A stretch of DNA of 64,000 nt from Lucinisca nassula (GCA_963580285.1 OY757010.1:212568138-212632137), one strand, 5' to 3'; counted from the first letter of the stretch, positions 42,774 to 53,312 are shown. Notes: a model not told the origin generated them from the letters alone. Made by a program: numbers and translations.

Positions 42774-44997
42774 ACTTATAAAAGTGTGGTTTAAGGGGGT
42801 CAAATTATCTAGGTATTTTCGTGATGGGCTGTTTTTTTTTTATCTTCCACCCATTACCTTAGGACAGGTCTATTGCTATATTTAGGCCAAACTAGGGGTA
42901 TTAGCTGTGTTTTACTACTTGTAAGTTTTACAAATATTCCTATGTTATAAGGAAAGACAGTACAGTAAGGAATCACAACTATTCGCCTAAACGCCATTTT
43001 TGCAATAGACTTCAATCATCATGAAAAAATACCAAAATAATTTTGCTCCCCTTGAACCTCGCTTTTATATAGTAAAACTGGGGTTTACCCCTACTGGGGT
43101 TTACAGGGGTTAACCTTATTTTTCTTATTTCTGATTTAAAATATATATTGTGGGTACTCGTTAGAACCGCCTCATTGAGGCGGTTCTAACGTGTGCCCAC
43201 AATCGATATTTTGAGCAGAAATAAGAAAAATATCTTAAACTGTTCATTTTTCGGCGGTAAAATTTACAATGTTTTTGTATAGGTGTGTTTTCGTATTGGT
43301 ATTTTCACTGCTGCCAGAAAATGAAATTTGTTATCCTACTTGTCAAATCACAATACATGAGTATGTTTGGCACTAATCAAAAGCTGGATGATCTAGTTTT
43401 GCTGAGCCTTTCATGCATTACGAAAACACGCCTATAGAAATACATTGAAACCTTAATCATCCAAAAAATGAAAATTTTATAAGGGAAAAATTGTGATATT
43501 TTTCTTCTTTTTGCTCAAAATATAGATTGTGGGTACTAGTTAGAACCGCCTCATCGAGGCAGTTCTAACGAATACCCACAATATATATGTTAGAGCAGAA
43601 ATAAGAAAAATATGTTTACCCCATGTAAACCCCTGTTTTACCATATAAAAGTGGGGTTCAAGGGGGTCAAAATTATATGTTTTCGTACATGAATATGTTT
43701 GGCACTGATGAAAAGCTGGATGATCTAGCTTTGCTGAGCCTTTCATGAATATCTCAGGACAGATAGTTGAAGTCAGTAAACTTAATATTTTGACGTCGAT
43801 AAAAAAGTTAAAAAGTTAACTATTTTTGAAAAGATAGTTTCTTTTTCAGCAGCAAACTGAAAACAACAAATTACATGTTTGTACATTTATTTTGGATTTC
43901 TGATCTTATGCCCGAGTGAATTGTATACCCACCATCACGAAAACACGCCTATATAATTTTGACCTCCTTGAACCCCACTTTAAAAATAAAATATATTATG
44001 ATAATACACCCATGCGAAGTAGTGCATTTTTTCAGATCATCAAATGGCTACTTTTCTGATGAAAATCCTTGATATTTTTCTGATTTATACAGCAAACATA
44101 CACATCATTGACGCGGTTCTAAGGAGTACCCACAACCTATATCTTTGAGCAGAAATAAGAATAATAATGTATACCCCCGAAAACCCCAGTTTTCTCCATA
44201 TAAAGTGGGGTTTAGGGGGTGTTCATTTCACGGACTTGTTCACTTGATGATAATAAAAAAAAAAACTGGGGTTTAGAGGGGCAAACCTTTTTTTCTTATT
44301 TCTGCTCTAAAATATAGGTCGTGGGTCCTTAGTCTGAGCAGAATTAAGAAAAATATGACAGTTTTTTATCTTAAAATGTTCTTTTTTTCAGCAGTAAAGT
44401 TTGCAATGTATTTGTATAGGCGTGTTTTCGTAACGCGGAGAATGGTTACGGGAATGTACTACAAAGCTACAAATTTTGAATGGTTCCACATTGGCGGGTT
44501 CGGAATTCCCGCCAAAATATCGGGGCCTTTGCAGAAGGAAGGGCCAGACAGCAGCGTCTTATTTGTATCTTGATCGCCATTTACCAGAGACAAGTTTTTC
44601 AAAACCAACGGTGTTGTTAGTTAACGAATCATCGAATCGTTAAAACTGTGATTATCTAAGATGACAAGTAAACTAATATTTTGTGGAAAAAAATGTGAGT
44701 AGTTTTTTTGCATATACAAAAGCTACGCACTTTTTCAGCAAAAAGAAACAAGAAAACAGAATTTAACCCTTGTCCTGCTAATCCCGGATATGCCTTATCT
44801 TTGAAACAATGTAGATCCAGATCAGATGGCTTCTGACGAAGCCATCTGATCAGGATCTACATTGTTTGCCATTCTGATTGTGAATGTGTTGCAATAATTT
44901 GTATCAAGCAATCTGATTGGTTGATAATCGGTAATGGGTGTGGCATATATGAATATTCAGCAGAACAAGGGTTAAGATATCATCACGATAACAATTC
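42774..44997 (-). repeat. Right arm of 2,224-bp inverted repeat
   Basis: Complement of 38251-40474, containing mirror copies of the same MITEs: PalA at 43017-43296 and 43414-43690, PalA with nested PalB at 43930-44435, pB1 at 44763-44975. Its inner end begins in a PalA fragment, ACTTATAAAAGTGTGGTTTA, that lacks the rest of that MITE. Its outer end runs into a PalB copy that is whole on this side. Confidence 0.95.
44763..44975 (-). mobile_element. piggyBac-like MITE, family pB1 (mirror copy)
   Basis: TTAA at both ends. Base-for-base complement of 38273-38485 as far as read. Confidence 0.9.
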
Positions 44998-45190
44998 CGT
45001 GAAAGAAGACCCCTCTAAACCCCACTTTATAAAGAGAAAAGTGGGATTTACGGGCCATACATTATTTGTCTTATTTTTGCTCAAAAACATAGATTGTGGG
45101 TACTCGTCAGAACCGCCTCATTGGTTCTAACGAGCACTCACAATCTATGTTGAAAGCAGAAATAAGAAAGAAACTAGAAATGCGTCCATA
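44981..45190. mobile_element. PalB MITE spanning the outer breakpoint
   Basis: It begins TATCATCACGATAACAATTC (TIR) and continues with CCTCTAAACCCCACTTTATA. The core GTACTCGTCAGAACCGCCTC has lost part of its right half. Only its first 17 bases (to 44997) are mirrored at 38251. Confidence 0.75.
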
Positions 45191-45840
45191 GGACACGGAT
45201 GCCCACGCCTGGAAATATGTCTATGTTCGTATTAATCCATAGAAAGTTATTGACAGTGTTTAAGTTTTGGACCCTTTTTTCACATTTGACCTCTAACTAC
45301 GACCTTGACCTTGGAGGTAAAGACCTTAGTTTTGTGTGAGGCAGATTGTCTCATGATGGCCAACATTTCTGCTAAGTAATTTGAAAATCCATCCAGAAAT
45401 AAGAACGTTATTGACTGCATTTAAGTTTCAACCTTTTTTTGGACCTTTGACCTCTAAGTATGACCTTGACCTTGGCGGTACGGACCTGGGTTTTGCACGT
45501 GACACATCGGCTCATGATGGATAACATTTCTACAAAGCAATTTCAAAATCCATCCAGAAATAAGAAAGTTATTGACTGCCTTCAAGTTTCGGACCCTTTT
45601 TGACCTTTGACCTCTAAGTATGACCTTTACCTTGGAGGTACGGACCTGAGTTTTGCACGTGACACATCGTCTCATGATGTTTAACTTTTCTGCAAGCAAT
45701 TTCAAAATCCATCCAGAAATAAGAAATTTATTGACTGCGTTTAAGTTTCGGACGGACGGACGATCGGACGGACGAACGAACGGACGGACGAACGAACGGA
45801 CGAACGAACGGACGGACAGGGGCAACGCTATATGCCCTTC
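45191..45840. repeat. Degenerate tandem array ending in CGGA repeats
   Basis: It has about three and a half units of roughly 155 bp, with CCTTTGACCTCTAAGTATGA, CCTTGACCTTGGAGGTACGG and AAATCCATCCAGAAATAAGA. A (CGGACGGACGAACGAA)n run follows at 45750-45817. A 150-codon minus-strand ORF here is only a translation of the repeat. The opening ATGCGTCCATAGGACACGG and the closing GGCGGGGCGT may be element ends. Confidence 0.75.
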
Positions 45841-45954
45841 GAATGGCGGGGCGTAATAATAATTTTTTCCCAAAATGTGTAATTTCTGACACCATGTTGG
45901 ACGCAATTATTTCACACGGACATGTTCTCCTAATGAGCTTAAGATACTATGAGT

Positions 45955-47002
45955 ACTGGCATCTCAAGGAACCTAAGACATTATACGACGCCGATTATCT
46001 TTGGGTCCAGAACACTTAGATCTCAAGAAACCTAAGACATTATACGAAGCCGATTATCTTGGGTCCAGGACACTTAGATCTCAAGAAACCTAAGACATGA
46101 AATGATGCCGATTATCTTTGGGTCAAGGACACTTAGATCTCAAGAAACCTAAGACATGAAATGATGCCGATTATCTTTGGGTCCAGGGCACTTAGATCTC
46201 AAGAAACTTAAGACATTATACGACGCCGATTATCTTTGGGTCCAGGACACTTAGATCTTAAGAAACCTAAGAAACTATACGACGCCGATTATCTTTGGGT
46301 CCAGGACACTTAGATCTCAAGAAACCTAAGAAACTATACGACGCCGATTATCTTTGGGTCCAGGACACTTAGATCTTAAGAAACCTAAGAAACTATACGA
46401 CGCCGATTATCTTTGGGTCCAGGACACTTAGATCTTAAGAAACCTAAGAAACTATACGACACCGATTATCTTTGAGTCAAGGACACTTAGATCTCAAGAA
46501 ACCTAAGACTCTATACGACGCCGATTATCTTTGGGTCCAGGACTTTTAGATCTTAAGAAACCTAAGAAACTATACGACGCCGATTATCTTTGGGTCAAGG
46601 ACACTTTGATCTCAAGAACCTAAGAAACTATACGACGCCGATTATCTTTGGGTCCAGGACACTTAGATCTCAAGAAACCTAAGACATTATACGACGCCGA
46701 TTATCTTTGGGTCCAGGACACTTAGATCTTAAGAAACCTAAGAAACAATACGACGCCGATTATCTTTGGGCCCAGGACACTTAGATCTCAAGAAAGCTAA
46801 GAAACTATACGACGCCGATTATCTTTGGGTTCAGGACACTTAGATTTCAAGAAACCTAAGAAACTATACGACGCCGATTATCTTTGGGTTAAGGACACTT
46901 AGATCTCAAGAAACCTAAGAAACTATACGACACCGATTATGTTTGGGTCCAGGACACTTAGATCTCAAGAAACCTAAGACATTATACGACGCCGATTATC
47001 TT
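45955..47002. repeat. 59-bp satellite, 18 copies
   Basis: The unit contains TTAGATCTCAAGAAACCTAA, GAAACTATACGACGCCGATT and ATCTTTGGGTCCAGGACAC in order. I count 18 copies of the GCCGATTATC motif at nearly constant 59-bp spacing. Copies differ by recurrent alternatives (CTCAAG/CTTAAG, ACATTATA/AACTATA, CCAGG/CAAGG). The array stops mid-unit at 47002, where a PalA MITE starts. Confidence 0.95.
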
Positions 47003-47011
47003 CAATATGAA

Positions 47012-47349
47012 AACACACATTTCAAATACATTGTTACGGCCGAAAAAATGAAAGTTTTCCGATAAAATTTGGGAATTCTTTCTTCTATCTGCTCAAAATA
47101 TAGATTGAGGGTACGCATCGGAATCGCCTTATCGAAGCGGTTCTTACGAGTACTCACAATGATCTATACTGGAAGTATAGATTAAGGGTACACGTCAGAA
47201 CCGCCTCATCGAGGCGGTTCTAACGGGTACCCACAATCTATATTTTAGAACAGATAAAAGGACAATAAGGTTACCCCTTAAACCCAAGTTTTACTATATA
47301 AAAGTTGGGTTCAAGGGGGTAAAAGTATTTAGGCGTGTTGTCGTGATGT
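47012..47349. mobile_element. PalA MITE with two tandem cores
   Basis: Left end ATGAAAACACACATTTCAAA, right end TAGGCGTGTTGTCGTGATG. A diverged core (GTACGCATCGGAATCGCCTT) at 47110-47165 is followed directly by a second, cleaner one (GTACACGTCAGAACCGCCTC with complement) at 47180-47245. Confidence 0.85.
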
Positions 47350-47365
47350 TTAAAGCAAGACCAGG

Positions 47366-47471
<106 letters not shown>

Positions 47472-47604
47472 GAAGGAGATTACTAGTAATACTTTGATAG
47501 AGAGATAGACAGTTAGTAAAAGATTAAAAAGGATCTGGAGAAAGAGAAAGAGAGAGAATAATGATAATTAGAGAGAAAAAATACTATCCACAAAGCGTAC
47601 ATAC

Positions 47605-47849
47605 TGTAAGTTTCCTTCCTTGGTCGATGACAATCACATCTGATCCTATTTTCACATACACCGTCTTAGTAAAAGAAACCGTAGGATTCCATCTTCTAAA
47701 ATTCTTCACATTAACGATCATTCCGCAGTCCCCGCGCCAGGCCTCAGCTAAACGATACGTGCAGATCCCTTGGAAATGGATAAGCTGTCCGTCAAATGTT
47801 TTGTAATGAGGGTCCCCGGAGGCAGTACAACCACATACCTCGGGCTTTG
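47605..47849 (-). CDS. von Willebrand factor type D domain exon (partial domain)
   Basis: On the minus strand acceptor TTTTACACCTTTCAG (ending at 47850) precedes a 245-bp open exon. It closes at a GTATGT donor (from 47604). The translation starts AKPEVCGCTASGDPHYKTFD, continues GQLIHFQGICTYRLA and WRGDCGMIVNVKNF, and ends VKIGSDVIVIDQGRKLT. GDPHY.TFDG...F.G.C.Y.L is the diagnostic start of a VWD domain, as in Fc-gamma-binding-protein-like, mucin-like and zonadhesin-like secreted proteins. The exon covers only the N-terminal half of a domain (normally about 150 residues). Entry phase is 1 and exit phase 0, so the rest must be on another exon further toward lower coordinates. Confidence 0.9.
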
Positions 47850-47879
47850 CTGAAAGGTGTAAAAGAAAATATAGTAAAA

Positions 47880-47965
47880 TACCTATATTGAGACCACCTT
47901 TTGGGCTGTTCAAAAGTGGTCTTTAAGACCACTTTTGAACAGTCCCAAAGGTGGTCACTGTATGC
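47880..47965. mobile_element. GACC-palindrome MITE
   Basis: GAGACCACCTTTTGGGCTG...GTGGTCTT pairs with AAGACCAC...CAGTCCCAAAGGTGGTC. It is nearly the same hairpin as at 18428-18494. It lies just upstream of the VWD exon in that gene's sense. Confidence 0.75.
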
Positions 47966-48039
47966 AGAAAACACAAAGAAAGAATCAATGAAACTTTCAA
48001 ATAAGCTTTTTAAGGCAGAATTGCTCTCACGCTGAAAAA

Positions 48040-48240
48040 AATAACTAGTACATTCGACTAGTTTACCTAGTAAACACAGAGGGTCACCTAGTCGTCTGTA
48101 GGTTGACTGAGCATTCTTAGTAAATTTAACTAGTCTCTCTAGTAAGCGTAAATCAATAATCGTTGACAGGGCATCTGGTCAGTATGACTACCCTTTCTAG
48201 TCAGCATGACTAGGGTGTCTAGCCAGTTTTCCCGCCGAAT
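48040..48240. repeat. CTAG-rich repeat cluster, part 1
   Basis: ACTAGT or CTAGTC/GACTAG motifs occur about ten times in 200 bp (TTCGACTAGTTTACCTAGTA, TCACCTAGTCGTCTG, AACTAGTCTCTCTAGTAAGC, GGTGTCTAGCCAG). Spacing is roughly 10-25 bp and orientation is mixed. Confidence 0.7.
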
Positions 48241-48402
48241 GTTGATTGACAGCTTGCAGAATGTGTAGAGGAAGCGTTCCAGACGCCATCTTAACGTTTA
48301 GGAGAACATGCTCCAACATACAGTGAGTTGATTCTGATATTATTTCACCCAACATACAGTGGGTTGTTGTACTCACCTTGAGCACTGTGTTCTTATTGTT
48401 TG

Positions 48403-48628
48403 TAACTCTGCAGGTAAGAAATATTCTTTTATTTCTTAAGCACCTAGTGGTTATAAGCAGCGTTATAATGCTTACAAGATAAACAACAACAACAATGTCA
48501 ACATACAAATATATGTCCAGAAGCTCTAAAATCGACATTTCCGTGAATCCAAGCATAAATAATGGGGATTTTCTTTTCTGCAATATGAAAATATAACTCT
48601 GCAGGTAAGAAATATTCTTTTATTTCTT
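48403..48628. repeat. 35-bp exact direct repeat
   Basis: The segment starting TAACTCTGCAGGTAAGAAAT is identical at 48403-48437 and 48594-48628, 191 bp apart. The interval includes a T/A-rich stretch with (AAC)n. The two CTAG clusters lie on either side. Confidence 0.85.
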
Positions 48629-48689
48629 CTCGTATCTTCCTAAAGGCGCCTTTACACAGCATGTTTTTCCATATGTGTTTTGAGTACTA

Positions 48690-49020
48690 GTAATCAGTAC
48701 TAAGAATCTAGTAATCTACGGCTAAAGCAACTAGTAATCAGTACTAAGAATCTAGTAATCCTGACCATGCTTGCTAGTACTTTTGACAGTCACACCAGAA
48801 CATTTGACTATTAAGCTAGTACATATGACTAGCTTAAACTAGTGAACTTTGACTAGATGAAGCTAGTCAAATGTACTAGGCTAAGTAAAGCTTGTCAAGG
48901 TGACTAGTTTTTCTAGTCAAAATGCTTGACTAGGTCGTCCTAGTCACATCGACTATTTTGCATAGTGCTTTTTTGGACAATCATATTGACTAGGTTCCTT
49001 AGTCGGCATGACTATTTTTT
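48690..49020. repeat. CTAG-rich repeat cluster, part 2
   Basis: There are more than fifteen CTAGT/ACTAG motifs, many as local palindromes (GACTAGTTTTTCTAGTC, TGACTAGGTCGTCCTAGTCA, GACTAGATGAAGCTAGTC). AGTAATCAGTACTAAGAATC is tandemly repeated at 48690 and 48731. Confidence 0.75.
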
Positions 49021-49093
49021 GTTCTCAGTGCAATTTTGGGTGGTCTTAATAGCGGAATGTTACTGTATATAGAGGATATTCACTTTTTTTTTA

Positions 49094-49216
49094 GATGAAT
49101 ACCCAAAATATTTCATTGAGTTTGTTGAAAACATCAGAATGTTCACGAGTGCGTAGCACGAGTTTAAATTCTGATGTTTTCAACACACGAGATGAAATAT
49201 ATTTGGTATCTGTCGA
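49094..49216. mobile_element. Palindromic MITE-like repeat
   Basis: AATACC(C)AAA(A)TATTTCAT...GTTGAAAACATCAGAATG is answered by AATTCTGATGTTTTCAACAC...GAAATATATTTGGTATC. The loop region is CACGAGTGCGTAGCACGAG, itself a small hairpin. Confidence 0.65.
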
Positions 49217-49567
49217 AACCAGAAAAATTAATTTTCTTTTTATTTTATACTTTAAGGAACTGTAATTGAACAGCTTCACACTCTAATATAAAAGTTCTGT
49301 TGTTTTCAACACGCTCGGTGAAAGACTAGTATTGGTCCAAAAAAGGTATATATTCGTTTTAGTGCATACAAAAAAAAAAAAAAAAAAAAAAAAAACAACA
49401 ACAACAAACAAACAAAGCAGACAAGTAGTCCTGGATGCTACTGCGAAAATAACATTGTCATATTCAGTAGAAAAAGAGCGGCTCGCACATTTTCTGACAA
49501 ACCTCATTCTCAGCATAACCAACACTAAGTTGTTTATTCCCCGTGGAGGTTTCTGGCTCTTTATTCA

Positions 49568-49821
49568 GTACGATAACACACCCGTGCATCATAGTGCATT
49601 TTTTTCATATCTCCAAAATGGCTTCTTTTCTGATTTATACGGCAAACATATGTTGTGGGTACTCGTTAGAACCGCCTCATTGAGGCGGTTCTAAAGAGTA
49701 CCCACAACCTATGTTTTCGAGGTAAAATAAGAAAAATAATGTAAACCCCCGTAAACCCAAGTTTTCGCTATATAAAGTGGGGTTTAGAGGGGTGTTCATT
49801 TCACGGACTTGTTCACGTGAT
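49568..49821. mobile_element. PalB palindromic MITE
   Basis: Left end ACGATAACACACCCGTGCAT, right end CATTTCACGGACTTGTTCAC followed by GTGATG. The core GTACTCGTTAGAACCGCCTC with its complement has a single mismatch (AAAGAGTAC). GTAAACCC and GTGGGGTTTAGAGGGG arms are present. Confidence 0.9.
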
Positions 49822-50612
49822 GTTAGCGTGCAAAGGCTATAAATTTTAATTATACATGTATTTATAGAAAAAGTATTATTCAAACCGATACAATGTTACA
49901 AAAACATTGAAGATATGAAATAATATTAAACAAAACAAGAACTAAACTACATATTAAGATTTAATCGGGTAAAATGAAAAATGTAATGGTAAATAAAACT
50001 TTTGAAAAGAAAAAAATACAGAAACAACAACAACAACAACAAAAACAACAACACAAAAACACCTTATTCTCAGCTTTCAGTCTGGTTTATTACCAACACT
50101 CTGGCTCATAATTTAGCCATAAATTATTATAATTTATCATATGACGTCGCGTCTGAGAGTGTAATAACGTAATGTAATATTTTCGATAATCCACTAGTGG
50201 ATTAAATATTCAAATTAGTTAGATATAGGCACCGTAACATTACATGTACGACGTCCTTAACGACGTCGCGTTTACTAATGGCGGAATATTGATATTTCTG
50301 TAAACAATCGTGAATAGAATGCGTTTTAAATGTCATATGATAAATAGAATCATGCATTCGTGCTCATGTATTATTGAATTTAAATTCGTTGAAGAAAAGA
50401 GATAAAATGCTCTGCAAAGCCTCGCATTTTATCCCTTTTCCTCAACTCGTTCAATATATCCAATAATACATGAACACTCATGTAAGATCCTCTATATATA
50501 TAATATGTGTTACGTGCATTATTAATTTTGACCAGAAGTCTGTTTCTGAATAATAAGTGGTTTCAGAGAATATTCAAACATGCTTTTGTTATCAAAATTT
50601 TGCATTGCATGG
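49822..50612. other. No gene; two imperfect palindromes
   Basis: At 50105-50275, GACGTCGCG lies near both ends of an inverted segment. At 50345-50470, TGTATTATTGAATT...AGAAAAGAGATAAAATGC is answered by GCATTTTATCCCTTTTC...CAATAATACATGA. Both look like decayed foldback elements. No exon is seen. Confidence 0.5.
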
Positions 50613-50841
50613 TTAACCCATTTAGTACCAGAAACCCCGAAAGGGGTACCTTGGCAAACAGTGCAGGTCCAGATCAGACGCCCCAGAACGTGGCGTCTGA
50701 TCAGGGCCTCCACTGTTTGCTAAAAGTTCAGTCATTTTCCAAATAAATTTTGAAGAAAACACAACCTGACACCCCTAAATTTGGAAATGGACTCCTGCTG
50801 TATATATGGATGAAGATTCCATTTGGTACAGAAAGGGTTAA
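50613..50841. mobile_element. piggyBac-like MITE, family pB2
   Basis: TTAA at 50613-50616 and 50838-50841. The inner hairpin is GGTCCAGATCAGACGCC with GGCGTCTGATCAGGGCC. It ends TTTGGTACAGAAAGGGTTAA. Confidence 0.88.
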
Positions 50842-50950
50842 AGAGTGCGTGTTTGTATGCCTTAAAGTACACTTAAGCTTTGACCAGAATAACGATCATA
50901 TCTAATACAAATAACGTTTAAAGAAATAACATTAAAAATGCATTTTAATG

Positions 50951-51253
50951 TTTGTTTGTTTTTTATTTGAGACTTAACGTCCCTGTCAACACTGTAATGG
51001 TCATTTTGGAGACGTTGCTTCCAATTTTGTGGGACTTTTACCCGACATTGAGATGAAATGACATCTCAAGCCCTGCCGCCCAATGAAACCAACAGGGTTT
51101 ATAATCATGGGCGGGTCCGACTCGCACCGCTTTGCCTGGGAAGGTTTAGATTCTCTAAGCGGTTTACCAGTACTCGTGTGCGGGTCGGTTTCAGCTCTGC
51201 GTGGAAGCATCATGCAGCCCATCTCTTTCTTCAAGCCCCGATGGGCCGGGGCG
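50951..51253 (-). mobile_element. SINE-A copy, full length
   Basis: The exact 11-bp duplication GCATTTTAATG is at 50940-50950 and 51254-51264. The internal sequence is close to the family consensus, so the insertion is fairly young. Confidence 0.95.
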
Positions 51254-51477
51254 GCATTTTAATGGTATGTATAAAAAGGTATTATTCACACAAAAGTACC
51301 GTATATAAGACTTTGAAAGAAAGAAAGAAAAAAAACTGATTAAAATTGACACTGATGACTCTAATGTTTATTTGCTATCGACTATTTCTACAGAATGTAT
51401 GCGTAATATGTTGTTTTCATACACAAAATAGAGCAGCGCAGGAGTGCATTTAGGAGTGCACGTACGCACGTGCGGAA

Positions 51478-51545
51478 AACCAAAAAAAAAAAACAAAAAA
51501 AAAACATATGCCCCGGCATCATGCCGATGGCGGGGGCATAAAAAT
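51478..51545. repeat. GC-rich hairpin with A-rich flank
   Basis: ATGCCCCGGCATCATGCC pairs with GGCGGGGGCAT around a GATG loop (51510-51539), preceded by a broken poly(A). It resembles the ATGCCCCCGC end of the element at 40641 and may be an orphan terminus. Confidence 0.6.
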
Positions 51546-51792
51546 TGACCATTGATTACAAACTAAAACAGGGCTTTCTCAGCACTATAGATATACACCT
51601 TACGCATGTCATCAATGACATTTCCCTTCCTGGTCGGGTGGTGGTGTGCAACAGGACGGACAGTTTAAAATGTGGCTCCTAAACGAATATGAGAAATAGA
51701 TTAACACCGACTTGCACACAGCTTAGACAATTCCTCATTACAAAAACACATCCGTGTGAAATATGTATGCATTCTTTCATGTCTCCAAAACG

Positions 51793-52080
51793 GTCCATTA
51801 CGAAAACGCGCCTATACAAATACATGGTAAACTTTACCGCCGAAAAAAAAAACGAATATTTTAAGATGAAAAATTGTGATTTTGTTCTTATTTTTGTTCA
51901 AAATATAGATTGTGGGTACTCGTTAGAACCGCCTCATCGAGGCGGTTCTAACGAGTACCAACAATCTATATTTTAGAGCAGAAATAAGAAAACTACGTTA
52001 TACCCCTGTAAACCCCCAGCCTAACTATATAAAAGTGGGGTTCAAGGGGGTCAAAATTATATAGGCGTGTTTTCGTGATG
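51793..52080. mobile_element. PalA palindromic MITE, intact
   Basis: It runs from ATTACGAAAACGCGCCTATA to TATAGGCGTGTTTTCGTGAT, 288 bp. The core arms starting AATATAGATTGTGGGTACTC pair over about 50 bp with one mismatch (ACCAACAATC). The copy is inserted beside a PalB left-end fragment (51738-51790). Confidence 0.9.
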
Positions 52081-52316
52081 ATTTTTTTTTTCTGATAAAA
52101 ATTAATTGTATTCGTTGTTATGCATGTTTCCATAGAATGTTCTTAGGACTCTTTTGCAAACTGCAATATGCTGTATAGATTTTGAATGTTACGCTGTAAG
52201 TTCTGCAAAACTAAGTTGCGCATTCAAGAGTCTTTGTGAGAGTGATGGTCAACAAGTCAGTGTTATGAACACCCCTGTAAACCCCACTTTAATAATGTGT
52301 GTATGGAACAAGCTAC

Positions 52317-52613
52317 GACGACCCCGCCCATCGGGGCTTGATGGGCTGCATGATGCTTCCACGCAGAGCTGAAACCGATCCCTAACGAGTACTGGTAAAC
52401 CACGTAGAGGATCAAAGACTGCCCAGGCAAAGCGGTGCGAGTCAGACCATCCGTGCATATAAACTCTTTTTTGGTTTCATTAGGCGACAGAGCTTGAGAT
52501 GTTATTTCATCTCAATGTCGGGTAAAAGTCCCACAAAATTGGAAGCAACGTCTCCAAAATGACCTATTCAGTGTTGACGGGGACGTTAAACCTCAAACAA
52601 ACACACAAACAAA
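52317..52613 (+). mobile_element. SINE-A copy
   Basis: The exact duplication AACAAGCTAC is at 52307-52316 and 52614-52623. It lacks the GAAGAAATATA segment after GGGGCTTGA. The preceding 40 bp are a PalB arm fragment (CCTGTAAACCCCACTTTAAT). Confidence 0.93.
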
Positions 52614-52771
52614 AACAAGCTACTAGCCCTCATCCTTAATTCATCACAGTTATTCTTTGATTTGAATTTCAGTTAGCTCTTATTTGTATGTTACTCTGTG
52701 ATGGTCTGTTAATTTAGTTAGATACCTCCCGATAGACCAGCTATTTTCTGTGTTGCAAATAATATTAGAAC

Positions 52772-52984
52772 TTAACCCTTATCTTGCTGTTCACGACAAC
52801 CCCTATCTTTGGAAACAGTGTAGATCCAGATCAGATGGCTTCTGAAGAAGCCATCTAATCAGGATCTACACTGTTTGACATCCAGTTTATGAATTTGTAG
52901 GAATAAATTACATCAAGTAATCTGATTGGTTCAAAGTCAGAAATGGGTGTGGCTAAACTGAATATTCAGCAAGAGAAGAGTTAA
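52772..52984 (+). mobile_element. piggyBac-like MITE, family pB1
   Basis: TTAA at 52772-52775 and 52981-52984. The hairpin is CAGATGGCTTCTGAAGAAGC. It is more diverged in the TIR (TTAACCCTTATCTTGCTGTT). Confidence 0.85.
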
Positions 52985-53167
52985 AGTGAAGGTTCTCGCT
53001 ACTGACCGTCCTACGGCGATTGTTGTAATCTTGTTTATTTTAAATGTAGCTTTGTCGGATTTTCCGACGGGGCTCTTTATGTGGTATGTGGTTATGGTTG
53101 GGTATCATTATTATTACATGTATTCTTTATGTGTGCCGTTTGCATATTGATCACCTCTTGTGGGGAA

Positions 53168-53312
53168 GAGAGATAGAGAATACCAGGTGAGTGTCTTTTG
53201 ATATCAAGTTTATCAGGCAAGGCTTCGAGGCTTGCCGAGCGATTCTACATGCGTTCTCGAAGCCGAGCCTGATAAACTTGCTATCAAATGGTACGAATCT
53301 GGTATTCTATTT
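53168..53312. mobile_element. Palindromic MITE with CCAG ends
   Basis: AGAGAATACCAGGT...GATATCAAGTTTATCAGGCA...GGCTTCGAG is complemented by CTCGAAGCCGAGCCTGATAA...CTTGCTATCAAA...CTGGTATTCT. The stem is nearly continuous for about 55 bp. The loop is GAGCGATTCTACATGC. Confidence 0.75.

Noticed and set aside
45454..45906. A 150-codon minus-strand ORF, the longest apparent non-transposon frame of its area
   Set aside because: It translates the 155-bp tandem repeat (NAVNKFLISGWILKLL appears twice) and a CGGACGAA run that reads as SVRSFVRPFVRP. It is a repeat artefact, not a gene.
49332..49694. A 120-codon plus-strand ORF with poly-lysine
   Set aside because: It starts in a poly(A) tract and runs through a PalB MITE. 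It has no domain and no splice support.
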